Made by a program: the position numbers and the translations under genes. This document shows, one piece after another, positions 1 through 5,382 of a DNA stretch of 15,888 nt. Source of the DNA: Actinomycetota bacterium (GTDB lineage Bacteria > Actinomycetota > Acidimicrobiia > Acidimicrobiales > Microtrichaceae). The stretch covers positions 1 to 15,888 of the forward strand of contig SXMI01000068.1 of assembly GCA_005777415.1 (NCBI GenBank), read 5' to 3'. The notes beneath the pieces were generated by a model. It was given only the letters and a program-made list of their open reading frames with translations, was not told the DNA's origin and did not search any database. Position 1 is the stretch's first letter. Each line of letters begins with the position of its first letter.

Positions 1-71
1 CCGGCATGCCAGCGCTCCCACAGCTCGTTCTTGCCTTCGTCGGACATCCCCGGTCGACCCAACCTGGCCAT
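1..71 (-). CDS. IS30-family transposase, N-terminal fragment (runs off left edge)
   Basis: Only the first 23 codons are in the window; the rest lies to the left. The start is ATG at 71, preceded by a very strong Shine-Dalgarno (GGAGGAGG, complement of 77-84) five bases upstream. The peptide begins MARLGRPGMSDEGK and continues with an ELWERWHAG segment, which resembles the N-terminus of actinobacterial IS30-type DDE transposases, ahead of their helix-turn-helix. The family call rests on this short N-terminus only, recognised from memory. The catalytic domain is not visible, so intactness cannot be judged. Confidence 0.65.
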   Translation of the reverse strand, partial: MARLGRPGMSDEGKNELWERWHA

Positions 72-133
72 GACCACCTCCTCCGGTCACGACAAGGAGA
101 CCACCCCCGTTGCGCTGACCGGTTGAACCCAGT
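1..133 (-). mobile_element. IS30-like element, 5' terminal part
   Basis: The upstream end of the element carrying the partial transposase. Its right boundary must lie between the transposase start (71) and the point where IS3 orfA coding sequence resumes (about 131-137). The stretch at 109-130, reading GTTGCGCTGACCGGTTGAAC and onward, is the likely terminal inverted repeat, but the other end is outside the window so this cannot be confirmed. The element appears to have inserted into, or recombined with, the orfA gene of the neighbouring IS3 element. Confidence 0.5.
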
Positions 134-166
134 GCCGCCTATTTCGCCAGGGAGACGAACCGGTGA
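134..166 (+). pseudogene. IS3-family orfA, C-terminal remnant
   Basis: The frame ending in TGA at 164-166 encodes AAYFARETNR, which matches the usual C-terminal end of IS3 orfA proteins (the ...FARE... tail before the frameshift window). Going upstream the frame hits a stop at 116-118 and the residues stop looking like orfA around 131, where the IS30-like sequence begins. So all but about ten codons of orfA are missing. The orfA stop overlaps the orfB start as GTGA, the normal IS3 arrangement. Confidence 0.6.
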
Positions 167-1035
167 CCGGCTTCCGGTTCGTTGACGAGCACCAAGCCGA
201 GTACCGCGTCACCGACTTGTGCCGTGTCGCCGGCGTCTCCCGGTCGGGCTACTACGCGTGGCGGTCTCGGCCGTTGTCGGCCCGGGCGGTCGCTGACGCC
301 GAGCTGCTCGAGGTGATCCGCGAGATCCACCACAACTCTCGCGGCACCTACGGTGCGCCCCGGGTGCGGGGTCAGCTGCGCCGGGCCGGGCATCGGGTGA
401 GCCGTCATCGTGTCGCCCGGCTCATGCGCTGCGACGGGCTCGTCGGCGCTCACGGGCGCCGCAAGTGGCGTCGGGGGCGTCACCCCGCGATGGTCCCGGC
501 TGCGGATCTGTTGCAACGCGACTTCACCGCCGAGCGTTCTGATCTGCGATGGGTCGCGGACATCAGCGAGTTCGGCTGCTGTGACGGCAAGCTGTTCCTC
601 GCCGGCATCCGTGACCTGCATGACCACACCCTCGTCGGCTGGTCGATGGGCGAACGCCAGACGACCGACCTGGTCGTCGCTGCGTTGGTCATGGCGCTCG
701 GTCGACGGCACCCGACCCGGGAGCTGTTGCATCACGCAGACCACGGAGCCCAATACACCTCCATGGAGTTCACCAACCGTCTCGCCGACTGGGGCCTCGA
801 AGGGTCCTACGGCAGCGTCGGCGACTGCTACGACAACGCCGGGATGGAAGCCTTCTGGGCGACCTTGAAGAAGGAGATCCGCCACATCTGGGGTCCACTC
901 GAGAACTTCACTCGCTCCGAGATGCGCACGATCCTGTTCGACTACATCGAGGTCTTCTACAACCGTCAACGCCACCAAGTCGGACTCGCCGACCGCACCC
1001 CCGCAGAGACCTACGCTGCCAGCCGAGTAGCCTGA
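163..1035 (+). CDS. IS3-family transposase OrfB (DDE integrase core)
   Basis: A 290-residue protein of normal OrfB length. An N-terminal HTH_21-like segment (residues about 40-100, with RGTYGAPRV) is followed by an rve integrase core. The catalytic triad is visible: D133 in WVADI, D193 in HADHG, and E229 in GMEAFWATLKKE, giving the D-35-E spacing of the family. The C-terminal YNRQRHQVGLADRTPAE motif is also standard. The start is GTG at 163, overlapping the orfA stop. The reading frame is undamaged although its partner orfA has been destroyed, so it is most likely a recently crippled copy. The second Asp sits in HADHGAQY rather than the commoner HSDRGSQY. Confidence 0.92.
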   Translation: MTGFRFVDEHQAEYRVTDLCRVAGVSRSGYYAWRSRPLSARAVADAELLEVIREIHHNSRGTYGAPRVRGQLRRAGHRVSRHRVARLMRCDGLVGAHGRRKWRRGRHPAMVPAADLLQRDFTAERSDLRWVADISEFGCCDGKLFLAGIRDLHDHTLVGWSMGERQTTDLVVAALVMALGRRHPTRELLHHADHGAQYTSMEFTNRLADWGLEGSYGSVGDCYDNAGMEAFWATLKKEIRHIWGPLENFTRSEMRTILFDYIEVFYNRQRHQVGLADRTPAETYAASRVA

Positions 1036-1050
1036 CCTGTCAGAACAACG

Positions 1051-1075
1051 TGTCCACGGAACCCTGGCAACTCCA
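1051..1075 (+). repeat. Putative right terminal inverted repeat of the IS3 element
   Basis: The sequence starts TGTCCACGGAACCC and ends in CTCCA, 16 bases after the orfB stop. It resembles right ends of IS3 elements, which finish in CA. The left copy is lost, so the match cannot be tested within the window. Confidence 0.45.
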
Positions 1076-1190
1076 GAACGCTAAGGCGGCTGGAGTGCTC
1101 GGCTCGCTTAGCTGGGGAGCGACCGGAGAGGCGTCGTCGCGCTCGATAGGAAGCAGCGGTGGGTTGTCGAAGGGCAAGTGTTAGGTCGGC

Positions 1191-1610
1191 ATGGCTCTGG
1201 GAAAGGCTCGTATATGGCGAGGACGGGACTGGTCTGTCGTCCTTCCCCTCTCGGCTCTTGTGTCGGTGTTTACCGCCCTGATGGGATGGCTTGATTTGTG
1301 GCGACTCCCCATCTCCCTCGTCTTGGCGACGTTCCTGTGGTTCTTGTCCGGCTACCTGGTCCGAGCTCAGTTCGGATCGAAGGAGAGCGCCACGGCGCAT
1401 GCAGCGTGGCCACATCGGCTGCTTGGGCTTCTGGCGACAACGCTCGTGATCGCCTCCCCATTGCTTGCGGCTGAATGGCGCTTGGGCCTTTTGTTCACTG
1501 CCGTCCTATCGGCGGTTGTGAGCTTCCTCTGGGGCGTTGTGCACCGCGCATTCGTGACTCCGGCAAGCCGCGGCTTGGTGCTGCGGGCGCTCATCTTGGT
1601 TGATGACTGA
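1191..1610 (+). CDS. Small four-helix membrane protein, unknown function
   Basis: A 139-residue protein I do not recognise. Four hydrophobic helices can be seen at about residues 15-34, 39-57, 76-94 and 97-117, with a basic N-terminus (KARIWRGR) and a basic stretch VHRAFVTPASR after the last helix. The start is ATG at 1191; an in-frame TAG at 1182-1184 excludes a longer protein, and there is no good Shine-Dalgarno. Codon use is less G/C-biased at third positions (ctt, gct, gat, ttg, cga are frequent) than in genes after 2920, which suggests acquired DNA. It lies between the IS3 scar and the tRNA-tail repeats, with no partner on its strand. Confidence 0.6.
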   Translation: MALGKARIWRGRDWSVVLPLSALVSVFTALMGWLDLWRLPISLVLATFLWFLSGYLVRAQFGSKESATAHAAWPHRLLGLLATTLVIASPLLAAEWRLGLLFTAVLSAVVSFLWGVVHRAFVTPASRGLVLRALILVDD

Positions 1611-1621
1611 GCTGTTGGATC

Positions 1622-1771
1622 CTGGATCCTCCAAACCTTGTCGGTCCGCGGAGCGCTTTCGTCGGAACCACCACCAGCTACCGCTACACCGGCCCGCCGA
1701 CGCCCCGCCGTCATGACGACCAGAACAACGCCATCCTCGACAGACCCATCTCGCTAGCCGCTCGTGGTTGA
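1622..1771 (+). pseudogene. Possible C-terminal remnant of an unidentified gene
   Basis: The frame open from 1607 and closing with TGA at 1769-1771 contains a stretch (1655-1768) that looks protein-like: a TTSYRYTGPPTPRRHDD segment followed by QNNAILDRPISLAARG, with consistent C-ending codons (gac gac cag aac aac gcc atc ctc gac). No start codon or upstream domain accompanies it, so it may be the tail of a lost gene. I do not recognise the family, and chance cannot be excluded. Confidence 0.3.
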
Positions 1772-1793
1772 ACGAGTGGCCCCAGGCGACGGC

Positions 1794-1821
1794 GACGAGC
1801 TCGAGTCTCTTCGAGCTCGTC
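1794..1821. other. Strong perfect hairpin in a gene-free stretch
   Basis: Arms GACGAGCTCGA (1794-1804) and TCGAGCTCGTC (1811-1821) are perfect 11-bp complements around a six-base loop, GTCTCT. No T-run follows on either strand. A smaller inverted pair, CTCGT/ACGAG, lies just upstream (1761-1765 and 1772-1776). The hairpin follows the remnant reading frame ending at 1771 and could be its terminator or a boundary of the island. The remainder of 1611-1905 shows nothing else that I can support. Confidence 0.6.
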
Positions 1822-1905
1822 CCTGCCGATGGGGCGTCGGGTGCAGCAGTTCGCCCGGGTCTGACAGATGGACAGTGTGAGGCGGTTCTGGTCATCTTGG
1901 GTTCC

Positions 1906-2075
1906 GCATCCAAGAATCCATCCAACAGACGCAGGGAGTTCCGACGGCACGGCCGGGCAACGGGTGGACGAGATGCCCGTCAGGAGTGGGTTCTACGGAC
2001 CTCCCTGCACTCGCCAGACGGCTTGGATCGGACTCATAATCGCTCGGTCGTGGGTTCGATTCCCACCCGGCCCAC
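1906..2075. repeat. tRNA-tail repeat, copy 1
   Basis: This copy begins GCATCCAAGAATCCATCCAAC (first 20 bases plus one, 1906-1926) and ends with the tRNA 3'-half at 2029-2075. The second copy, at 2726-2895, lies exactly 820 bp away at both its ends, so the two copies have the same length. The outer ends match closely (19 of 21 at the left, 45 of 47 at the right). The 102-bp interior is diverged, at about 45% ungapped identity by hand count, with one shared CGGACCTC block. The pair brackets the nucleotidyltransferase module. Confidence 0.7.
2029..2075 (+). pseudogene. tRNA 3'-half fragment, Met(CAT)-like, copy 1
   Basis: From an anticodon-loop-like CTCATAA (2032-2038, anticodon CAT) onward the sequence has an anticodon-stem 3' strand TCGCT, variable loop CGGTC, a perfect T arm (GTGGG TTCGATT CCCAC, 2050-2066), acceptor strand CCGGCCC (2067-2073) and discriminator A. 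The upstream stem strand TCGGA does not pair with TCGCT beyond two bases, and there is no D arm or GGGCCGG at the right distance. CCA is not encoded. This is a non-functional tRNA tail, as left by integration at a tRNA gene. Confidence 0.75.
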
Positions 2076-2096
2076 GACGAACAGGGGTGCTCGATC

Positions 2097-2555
2097 TCAT
2101 CGACTCCGTCGTTGGTCGAGTGCGTCGGCGTCGACCAGGTCCTGGGGTCGTCCGGCGGCTCGCTTGTTCTCGATGAGGTCGGCCAGCGAGATGAACCCGG
2201 CCTCGACGCCACCGACGTCCAGGATCACCCGGTTCTCCCAGCAGTTCTCGAAGTCCACGCCGGTCGCGGATGTCAGCAGATCGATGCGGAGCGGTGGGTA
2301 CCCCAGTTGGACCACGACGTCGGGTTCCATGAAGTCCGACGGGGTCAAGCCGACCGAGTCCATTCCGAAGTCCTCGAGGGCAGCGACCAGCCGCTCCGCG
2401 TTCGTCGAATCGATCAGGACCCACACGTCGAGGTCCCTGGTGGCCCGCGGGTGACCATGAGCGGCGACTGCGTAGCCGCCGACGATCAGGAACCTGACCT
2501 CACGCCTGTCGCAGCACTCGATGAACTCGACGAAGTCGGGACTGAGGAACTTCAT
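2097..2555 (-). CDS. Nucleotidyltransferase of a toxin-antitoxin-like pair
   Basis: A 152-residue protein with a minimal nucleotidyltransferase fold. LIVGGYAVAAHGHPRATRD (residues 23-41) is followed by DLDVW, giving the metal-binding Asp pair D41 and D43; a third Asp candidate is D92 in LRIDLL. The C-terminal SLADLIENKRAAGRPQDLVD segment is typical of the small DUF6036/AbiEii-like nucleotidyltransferases found with a short partner gene. Such proteins transfer nucleotides to RNA or protein targets; the substrate here is unknown. The start ATG at 2555 lies inside the upstream small gene (56-bp overlap), implying coupled translation. An ORF continuing upstream in the same frame to 2900 is an artefact of the tRNA-tail repeat. 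Confidence 0.8.
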   Translation of the reverse strand: MKFLSPDFVEFIECCDRREVRFLIVGGYAVAAHGHPRATRDLDVWVLIDSTNAERLVAALEDFGMDSVGLTPSDFMEPDVVVQLGYPPLRIDLLTSATGVDFENCWENRVILDVGGVEAGFISLADLIENKRAAGRPQDLVDADALDQRRSR

Positions 2556-2688
2556 CCGCGCACTCCAGACTGAGCTCGGTCGCCATCGCCAAGCGTTCGT
2601 GGGTGGGTCGAGTGCGCCAGTACTCGACCCACGAGTCGTCGCGGTCGCCGAGACGCCGCTTGGTGGCGACGATGGCGATCTCCTGCAT
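2500..2688 (-). CDS. Small partner protein of the nucleotidyltransferase (putative antitoxin)
   Basis: A 62-residue protein with a WVEYWRTRPTHERLAMATEL segment (residues 20-39) and a C-terminal SRLRRVHRVLRQA tail. This layout, a short protein with a W-x-x-x-P-x-E-R-L helix and an R-L-x-R-V-x-R-V end just before a DUF6036-type nucleotidyltransferase, is a recurring gene pair in bacteria; the identification is from memory of that pattern. ATG at 2688 has no Shine-Dalgarno, but a TAGGAT hexamer sits six bases upstream. It overlaps the next gene by 56 bp. Which of the two is toxin and which antitoxin is inference. Confidence 0.65.
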   Translation of the reverse strand: MQEIAIVATKRRLGDRDDSWVEYWRTRPTHERLAMATELSLECADEVPQSRLRRVHRVLRQA

Positions 2689-2694
2689 TCGCCC

Positions 2695-2714
2695 ATCCTA
2701 CCGACGCTTGCGTC
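2695..2714 (-). promoter_or_regulatory. Putative leaderless promoter and palindromic operator of the nucleotidyltransferase pair
   Basis: On the minus strand a TAGGAT -10 hexamer (complement of 2695-2700) ends six bases before ATG 2688, which would place the transcript start on the start codon. Immediately upstream is a perfect palindrome, GACGC-TT-GCGTC at 2703-2714, in the usual position for an autoregulatory operator. No clear -35 is seen. Confidence 0.4.
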
Positions 2715-2725
2715 TCGGGCGGATC

Positions 2726-2895
2726 GCATCCAACACTCCATCCAACGAACCCGGGCCGACGCGCCACGACCCGGCAGCACGGGCCGGATCAGCCCACGGA
2801 CCTCGCCGAACCGGTCGGACCTCGTTGTACCCGTCGGACCATTCGGCCCGGACTCACCATCGCTCGGTCGTGGGTTCGATTCCCACCCGGCCCAC
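2726..2895. repeat. tRNA-tail repeat, copy 2
   Basis: The partner of 1906-2075, with conserved left end GCATCCAACACTCCATCCAA and conserved right end in the tRNA 3' half. It lies between the start of the toxin-antitoxin-like pair and the promoter of the membrane fusion protein at 2920. The interior contains GGGCCGG at 2780-2786, complementary to the acceptor strand, but the span to CCA would be 118 nt, too long for a normal tRNA. Confidence 0.7.
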
Positions 2896-2897
2896 CA
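2849..2897 (+). pseudogene. tRNA 3'-half fragment, copy 2 (with encoded CCA)
   Basis: This shares 37 consecutive identical bases with copy 1 (2859-2895 against 2039-2075), covering the anticodon-stem 3' strand, T arm and acceptor strand. Here CCA follows the discriminator (2895-2897). The anticodon-loop equivalent reads CTCACCA instead of CTCATAA and the 5' half of a tRNA is missing, so this is again a tail and not a tRNA gene. Confidence 0.75.
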
Positions 2898-2907
2898 CAC
2901 GCGCCTC

Positions 2908-2913
2908 TACGCT
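2908..2913 (+). promoter_or_regulatory. Putative -10 element of the membrane fusion gene (leaderless start)
   Basis: TACGCT lies six bases before the GTG at 2920, eleven bases beyond the tRNA-tail CCA. No Shine-Dalgarno precedes the GTG. The -35 position would fall inside the tRNA tail. Confidence 0.4.
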
Positions 2914-2919
2914 CCTCGG

Positions 2920-5349
2920 GTGACCGTGAGCGCCCAGGAGTCCGCAACGCCGGACGGCTGGCGGGAACGGGTCGGGTCGCTGCGCCACAGCACGTTCGGC
3001 CCGGCCGCCGAGGAGCCCTACCGGCGCCGGCTGTCGGACGGTCTGCTGGTCCTGGCGTCGGCCCTCGTCGTGGCCTGGGCGCTCGTGACCGACGTGCGAC
3101 CGTCGGGCCCGCTGGCGGATCTGGGCCAGTTCTTCACGTCGCTGCCGTCCGGGCCCGCCGACCTGATCCGGCTGCTCTACTCGCTCGGGAGCCTGTGGGC
3201 CGCCGGCCTGGTCGTGGCCGCGGCGCTGGTCGCCCGTCGCTGGCGCCTGGCCCGTGACCTGGCGCTGGCCGGAGCGGTTGCGTGGCTCGTCGCCCGGACG
3301 CTGGGGTTCACGATCGAGGGCAACTCGGACCTGACCGGCCTGGTCGAGTCGACGACCCGCCTGGGGAGCGTGTCGCCGTCGTTCCCGGCGGTCCGCGTCG
3401 CGATCGTCACGGCCGTCGTTCGCGCCGCCGCCCCGTACCTGACCCGACCGAGTCGCCGGATCGGGGCGGTGCTGGTCCTGGTGACCGTGCTGGGCGGAAT
3501 GTACCTGGGTGCGGCCACGCCGTGGGCGGCGGTCGTGGCCTGGGTGGTGGGCGTGGGGGTCGCGGCGGCGATCCACCTCGGGTTCGGTTCGCCCGGGGGT
3601 CGCCCGACGCTCGGGCAGATGCGCGACGCCCTGCACGAGTTGGGTCTCGACGTCCGGGACCTGCAACTCGACGAGGTGCAGGCGGGCACGTCGACCACCA
3701 TGACGGCGACCGGCCCCGACGGCTCCCGGCTCGCGGTCCGGGTGCTCGGCCGGGACGAGGCGGACGCCCAGATCATCGGGCGGACCTGGCACCGGATCCT
3801 CTACCGCTCGTCGCCCGGTCGGCTGTTCCTGTCGCGGATCGAGGACGTCGAGCACGAGGCCTACTGCGTGCTGCGGGCGGCGCAGGCCGGGGTCCGGGTG
3901 CCGGAGGTGGTCGTGACCGGAACCGCCGGGCCCGGTGCCGCGGTCTACGTCGAACGTCCCGTGGCGGGTGTGGCCCTCTCCGAACTCCCCATCGAGGAGA
4001 TCGACGAGCGACTCCTCGAACAAGTCTGGGACCAGGTGGTCCGGCTCCACTCGGCGAACGTGGCCCATCTCGACCTGACCGCCGAGCGCGTGGTGATCGG
4101 CGACGACGGCCCGGCGATCGTCGGGTTCGCCGATGCGGCCGCCTCACGCCTGGGTGCCGCTGCGGATGCCGACGTCGCGTCGCTGCTCGTGGCGACCACC
4201 CGACTGGTCGGTGCGGACCGGGCGGTCGCCGCCGCTGCGTTCGCCCTGGGTCGGGATCGGCTCGTCGACGTCCTGCCGCTCCTGCAGACCGCGGTCCTGC
4301 CGCCGACGCTGCGTGGTCACGGCCGGGCCGAGCGCAAGGCCGTCGCCGCCGACGTGGCCGCCCTGCGGACCGTCGTGGCCCACGCCGCCGACGTCGACCC
4401 GCCCCGACTCACCGAGCTCCACCGGATCTCCGGGACGACGCTGCTCCTGGTCATCGGCACGTTCCTGGGTGTGGCGGCCCTGCTCAGTCAGGTCGGGGAT
4501 CCCGCGGAGCTCTGGGCCACCATGTCGCAGGCCTCGCCGTGGTGGATCGTGCTGGCGCTCGTCGTGTCGCTGTCGACCAACGTGACGACGGCCGTGGCGC
4601 TGATGGGGAGCGTGCCCATCCGCATCCCGCTCGTCCGGACCACCGAGCTCCAGCTCTCGTTGACCTTCGCCAACCTGGCGATCCCGTCGGTCGGTGGCCT
4701 GGCCGCCCAGGTGCGCTACCTGCAGAAGCAGGGCGTGGACCTGGCGGCCGCCGTCGCCGCCGGGGGAGTGGTGTCCGGAGTGGCGAACGTGACGGTGACC
4801 AGCACCGTCTGTCTGATCGCGCTCGTGCTCTCGCCCATCAGCCTGCAGCTCGACAGCGTGGCGCCGTCGTCGCTCTTCGGGCTGCTCGTGATCGCCGCCG
4901 CCGTGGTCGGTGTCGTCTGCGCCGTCGTGTTCGGGGTGCCGGCGATCCGCCGGCGCGTGGTGAAACCGGCCCGCAGCGCCTGGGGGATCGTGCGCAGCGT
5001 CGCCCGCTCACCCCGCCAGCTGAGCCAGCTGGTGCTCGGCTGGGCGGGCAACGCGCTGTTGTACGCCCTCGTCCTCTACGCCTGCGTGGCGGCGTTCGGC
5101 CCGCCCGTCGACTACTGGACGGTGCTGTTGATCAACACAGGGGTGTCGACGCTCGCCTTCGCCGTGCCGGTGCCCGGCGGGTCGACGGCGGTGTCGTCGG
5201 TCGGGATCGCCGGCGCCCTCGCCGCTGCGGGAGCGTCCCAGGAGGTGGCGGTGGCGGCCTCACTGGCCTACCAGGTCACGGCGACGTTCATCCCGGCGGT
5301 ACCGGGCTGGGTCGCCTTCCGTGACCTGCTGGACCACGACTACCTCTGA
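2920..5349 (+). CDS. Fusion membrane protein: PAP2-like, kinase-like and LPG-synthase/flippase-like domains
   Basis: An 809-residue integral membrane protein. Residues about 41-221 are hydrophobic helices arranged like a PAP2 phosphatase, but the catalytic motifs are degenerate: SFPAVR (154-159) replaces S-F-P-S-G-H, and MYLGAATPWAAVVAW (194-208) lacks the His and Asp of the G-x-H-x-x-x-D motif. Residues about 240-495 are a soluble aminoglycoside-phosphotransferase/ABC1-like domain with HLDLTAERVVI (383-393) and GFAD (402-405); the Asn usual after the catalytic Asp is Arg390. Residues about 503-800 are the MprF-type lysylphosphatidylglycerol-synthase transmembrane (UPF0104) region, with ANLAIPSVGGLAAQ and FAVPVPGGST loops. 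A role in envelope lipid transfer is inferred. GTG 2920 is chosen for its -10 and for the end of the repeat; GTG 2926 is possible. Sequence further upstream in the same frame is antisense to the nucleotidyltransferase pair. Confidence 0.85.
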   Translation: MTVSAQESATPDGWRERVGSLRHSTFGPAAEEPYRRRLSDGLLVLASALVVAWALVTDVRPSGPLADLGQFFTSLPSGPADLIRLLYSLGSLWAAGLVVAAALVARRWRLARDLALAGAVAWLVARTLGFTIEGNSDLTGLVESTTRLGSVSPSFPAVRVAIVTAVVRAAAPYLTRPSRRIGAVLVLVTVLGGMYLGAATPWAAVVAWVVGVGVAAAIHLGFGSPGGRPTLGQMRDALHELGLDVRDLQLDEVQAGTSTTMTATGPDGSRLAVRVLGRDEADAQIIGRTWHRILYRSSPGRLFLSRIEDVEHEAYCVLRAAQAGVRVPEVVVTGTAGPGAAVYVERPVAGVALSELPIEEIDERLLEQVWDQVVRLHSANVAHLDLTAERVVIGDDGPAIVGFADAAASRLGAAADADVASLLVATTRLVGADRAVAAAAFALGRDRLVDVLPLLQTAVLPPTLRGHGRAERKAVAADVAALRTVVAHAADVDPPRLTELHRISGTTLLLVIGTFLGVAALLSQVGDPAELWATMSQASPWWIVLALVVSLSTNVTTAVALMGSVPIRIPLVRTTELQLSLTFANLAIPSVGGLAAQVRYLQKQGVDLAAAVAAGGVVSGVANVTVTSTVCLIALVLSPISLQLDSVAPSSLFGLLVIAAAVVGVVCAVVFGVPAIRRRVVKPARSAWGIVRSVARSPRQLSQLVLGWAGNALLYALVLYACVAAFGPPVDYWTVLLINTGVSTLAFAVPVPGGSTAVSSVGIAGALAAAGASQEVAVAASLAYQVTATFIPAVPGWVAFRDLLDHDYL

Positions 5350-5362
5350 GGCGGACCCCGCC
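5350..5362. terminator. Weak hairpin between convergent genes
   Basis: GGCGG (5350-5354) and CCGCC (5358-5362) can pair around ACC, directly after the TGA at 5347-5349 and 20 bases before the end of the opposite anti-sigma gene. The stem is only 5 bp and there is no T-run, so this is a weak candidate. Confidence 0.25.
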
Positions 5363-5382
5363 GTCGGTTCGGTGCGCCCCTC

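Larger units (their letters stand above)
134..1075 (+). mobile_element. IS3-family insertion sequence, 5'-truncated
   Basis: The element holds an intact orfB, the last codons of orfA and a plausible right inverted repeat ending in CA at 1074-1075, but no left end and no orfA helix-turn-helix. Without orfA it cannot make the OrfAB fusion transposase, so it is probably not mobile by itself. The IS30-like DNA occupies the place of the missing half. Confidence 0.7.

Noticed and set aside
2029..2075. A complete tRNA-Met gene at the first tRNA-like stretch
   Set aside because: Only the 3' half is present: the anticodon stem does not pair, and there is no D arm or matching 5' acceptor strand at the right distance.
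1892..2212. Minus-strand open frame with WAGWESNPRPSDY
   Set aside because: This peptide is the translation of the tRNA tail in reverse and appears wherever such tails exist; it is not a gene.
2780..2897. A full tRNA using GGGCCGG at 2780 as 5' acceptor strand
   Set aside because: The acceptor strands are complementary, but the span is 118 nt with no D arm and no proper anticodon stem; a 7-base match is not unlikely in such GC-rich DNA.
2097..2900. A 267-aa protein starting at 2900 on the minus strand
   Set aside because: Its first 115 residues read through the tRNA-tail repeat (the WESNPRPSD-type artefact) and the small partner gene; the nucleotidyltransferase fold starts at Met 2555.
2521..2919. 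N-terminal extension of the membrane fusion protein to 2521
   Set aside because: This stretch is antisense to the toxin-antitoxin-like genes and crosses the repeat copy; the protein-like sequence begins at GTG 2920.
3282..5324. A 680-aa plus-strand frame within the membrane fusion gene
   Set aside because: It is an Arg/Gly/Pro-rich shadow frame, as expected in high-GC coding DNA, overlapping well-supported transmembrane and kinase-like sequence.
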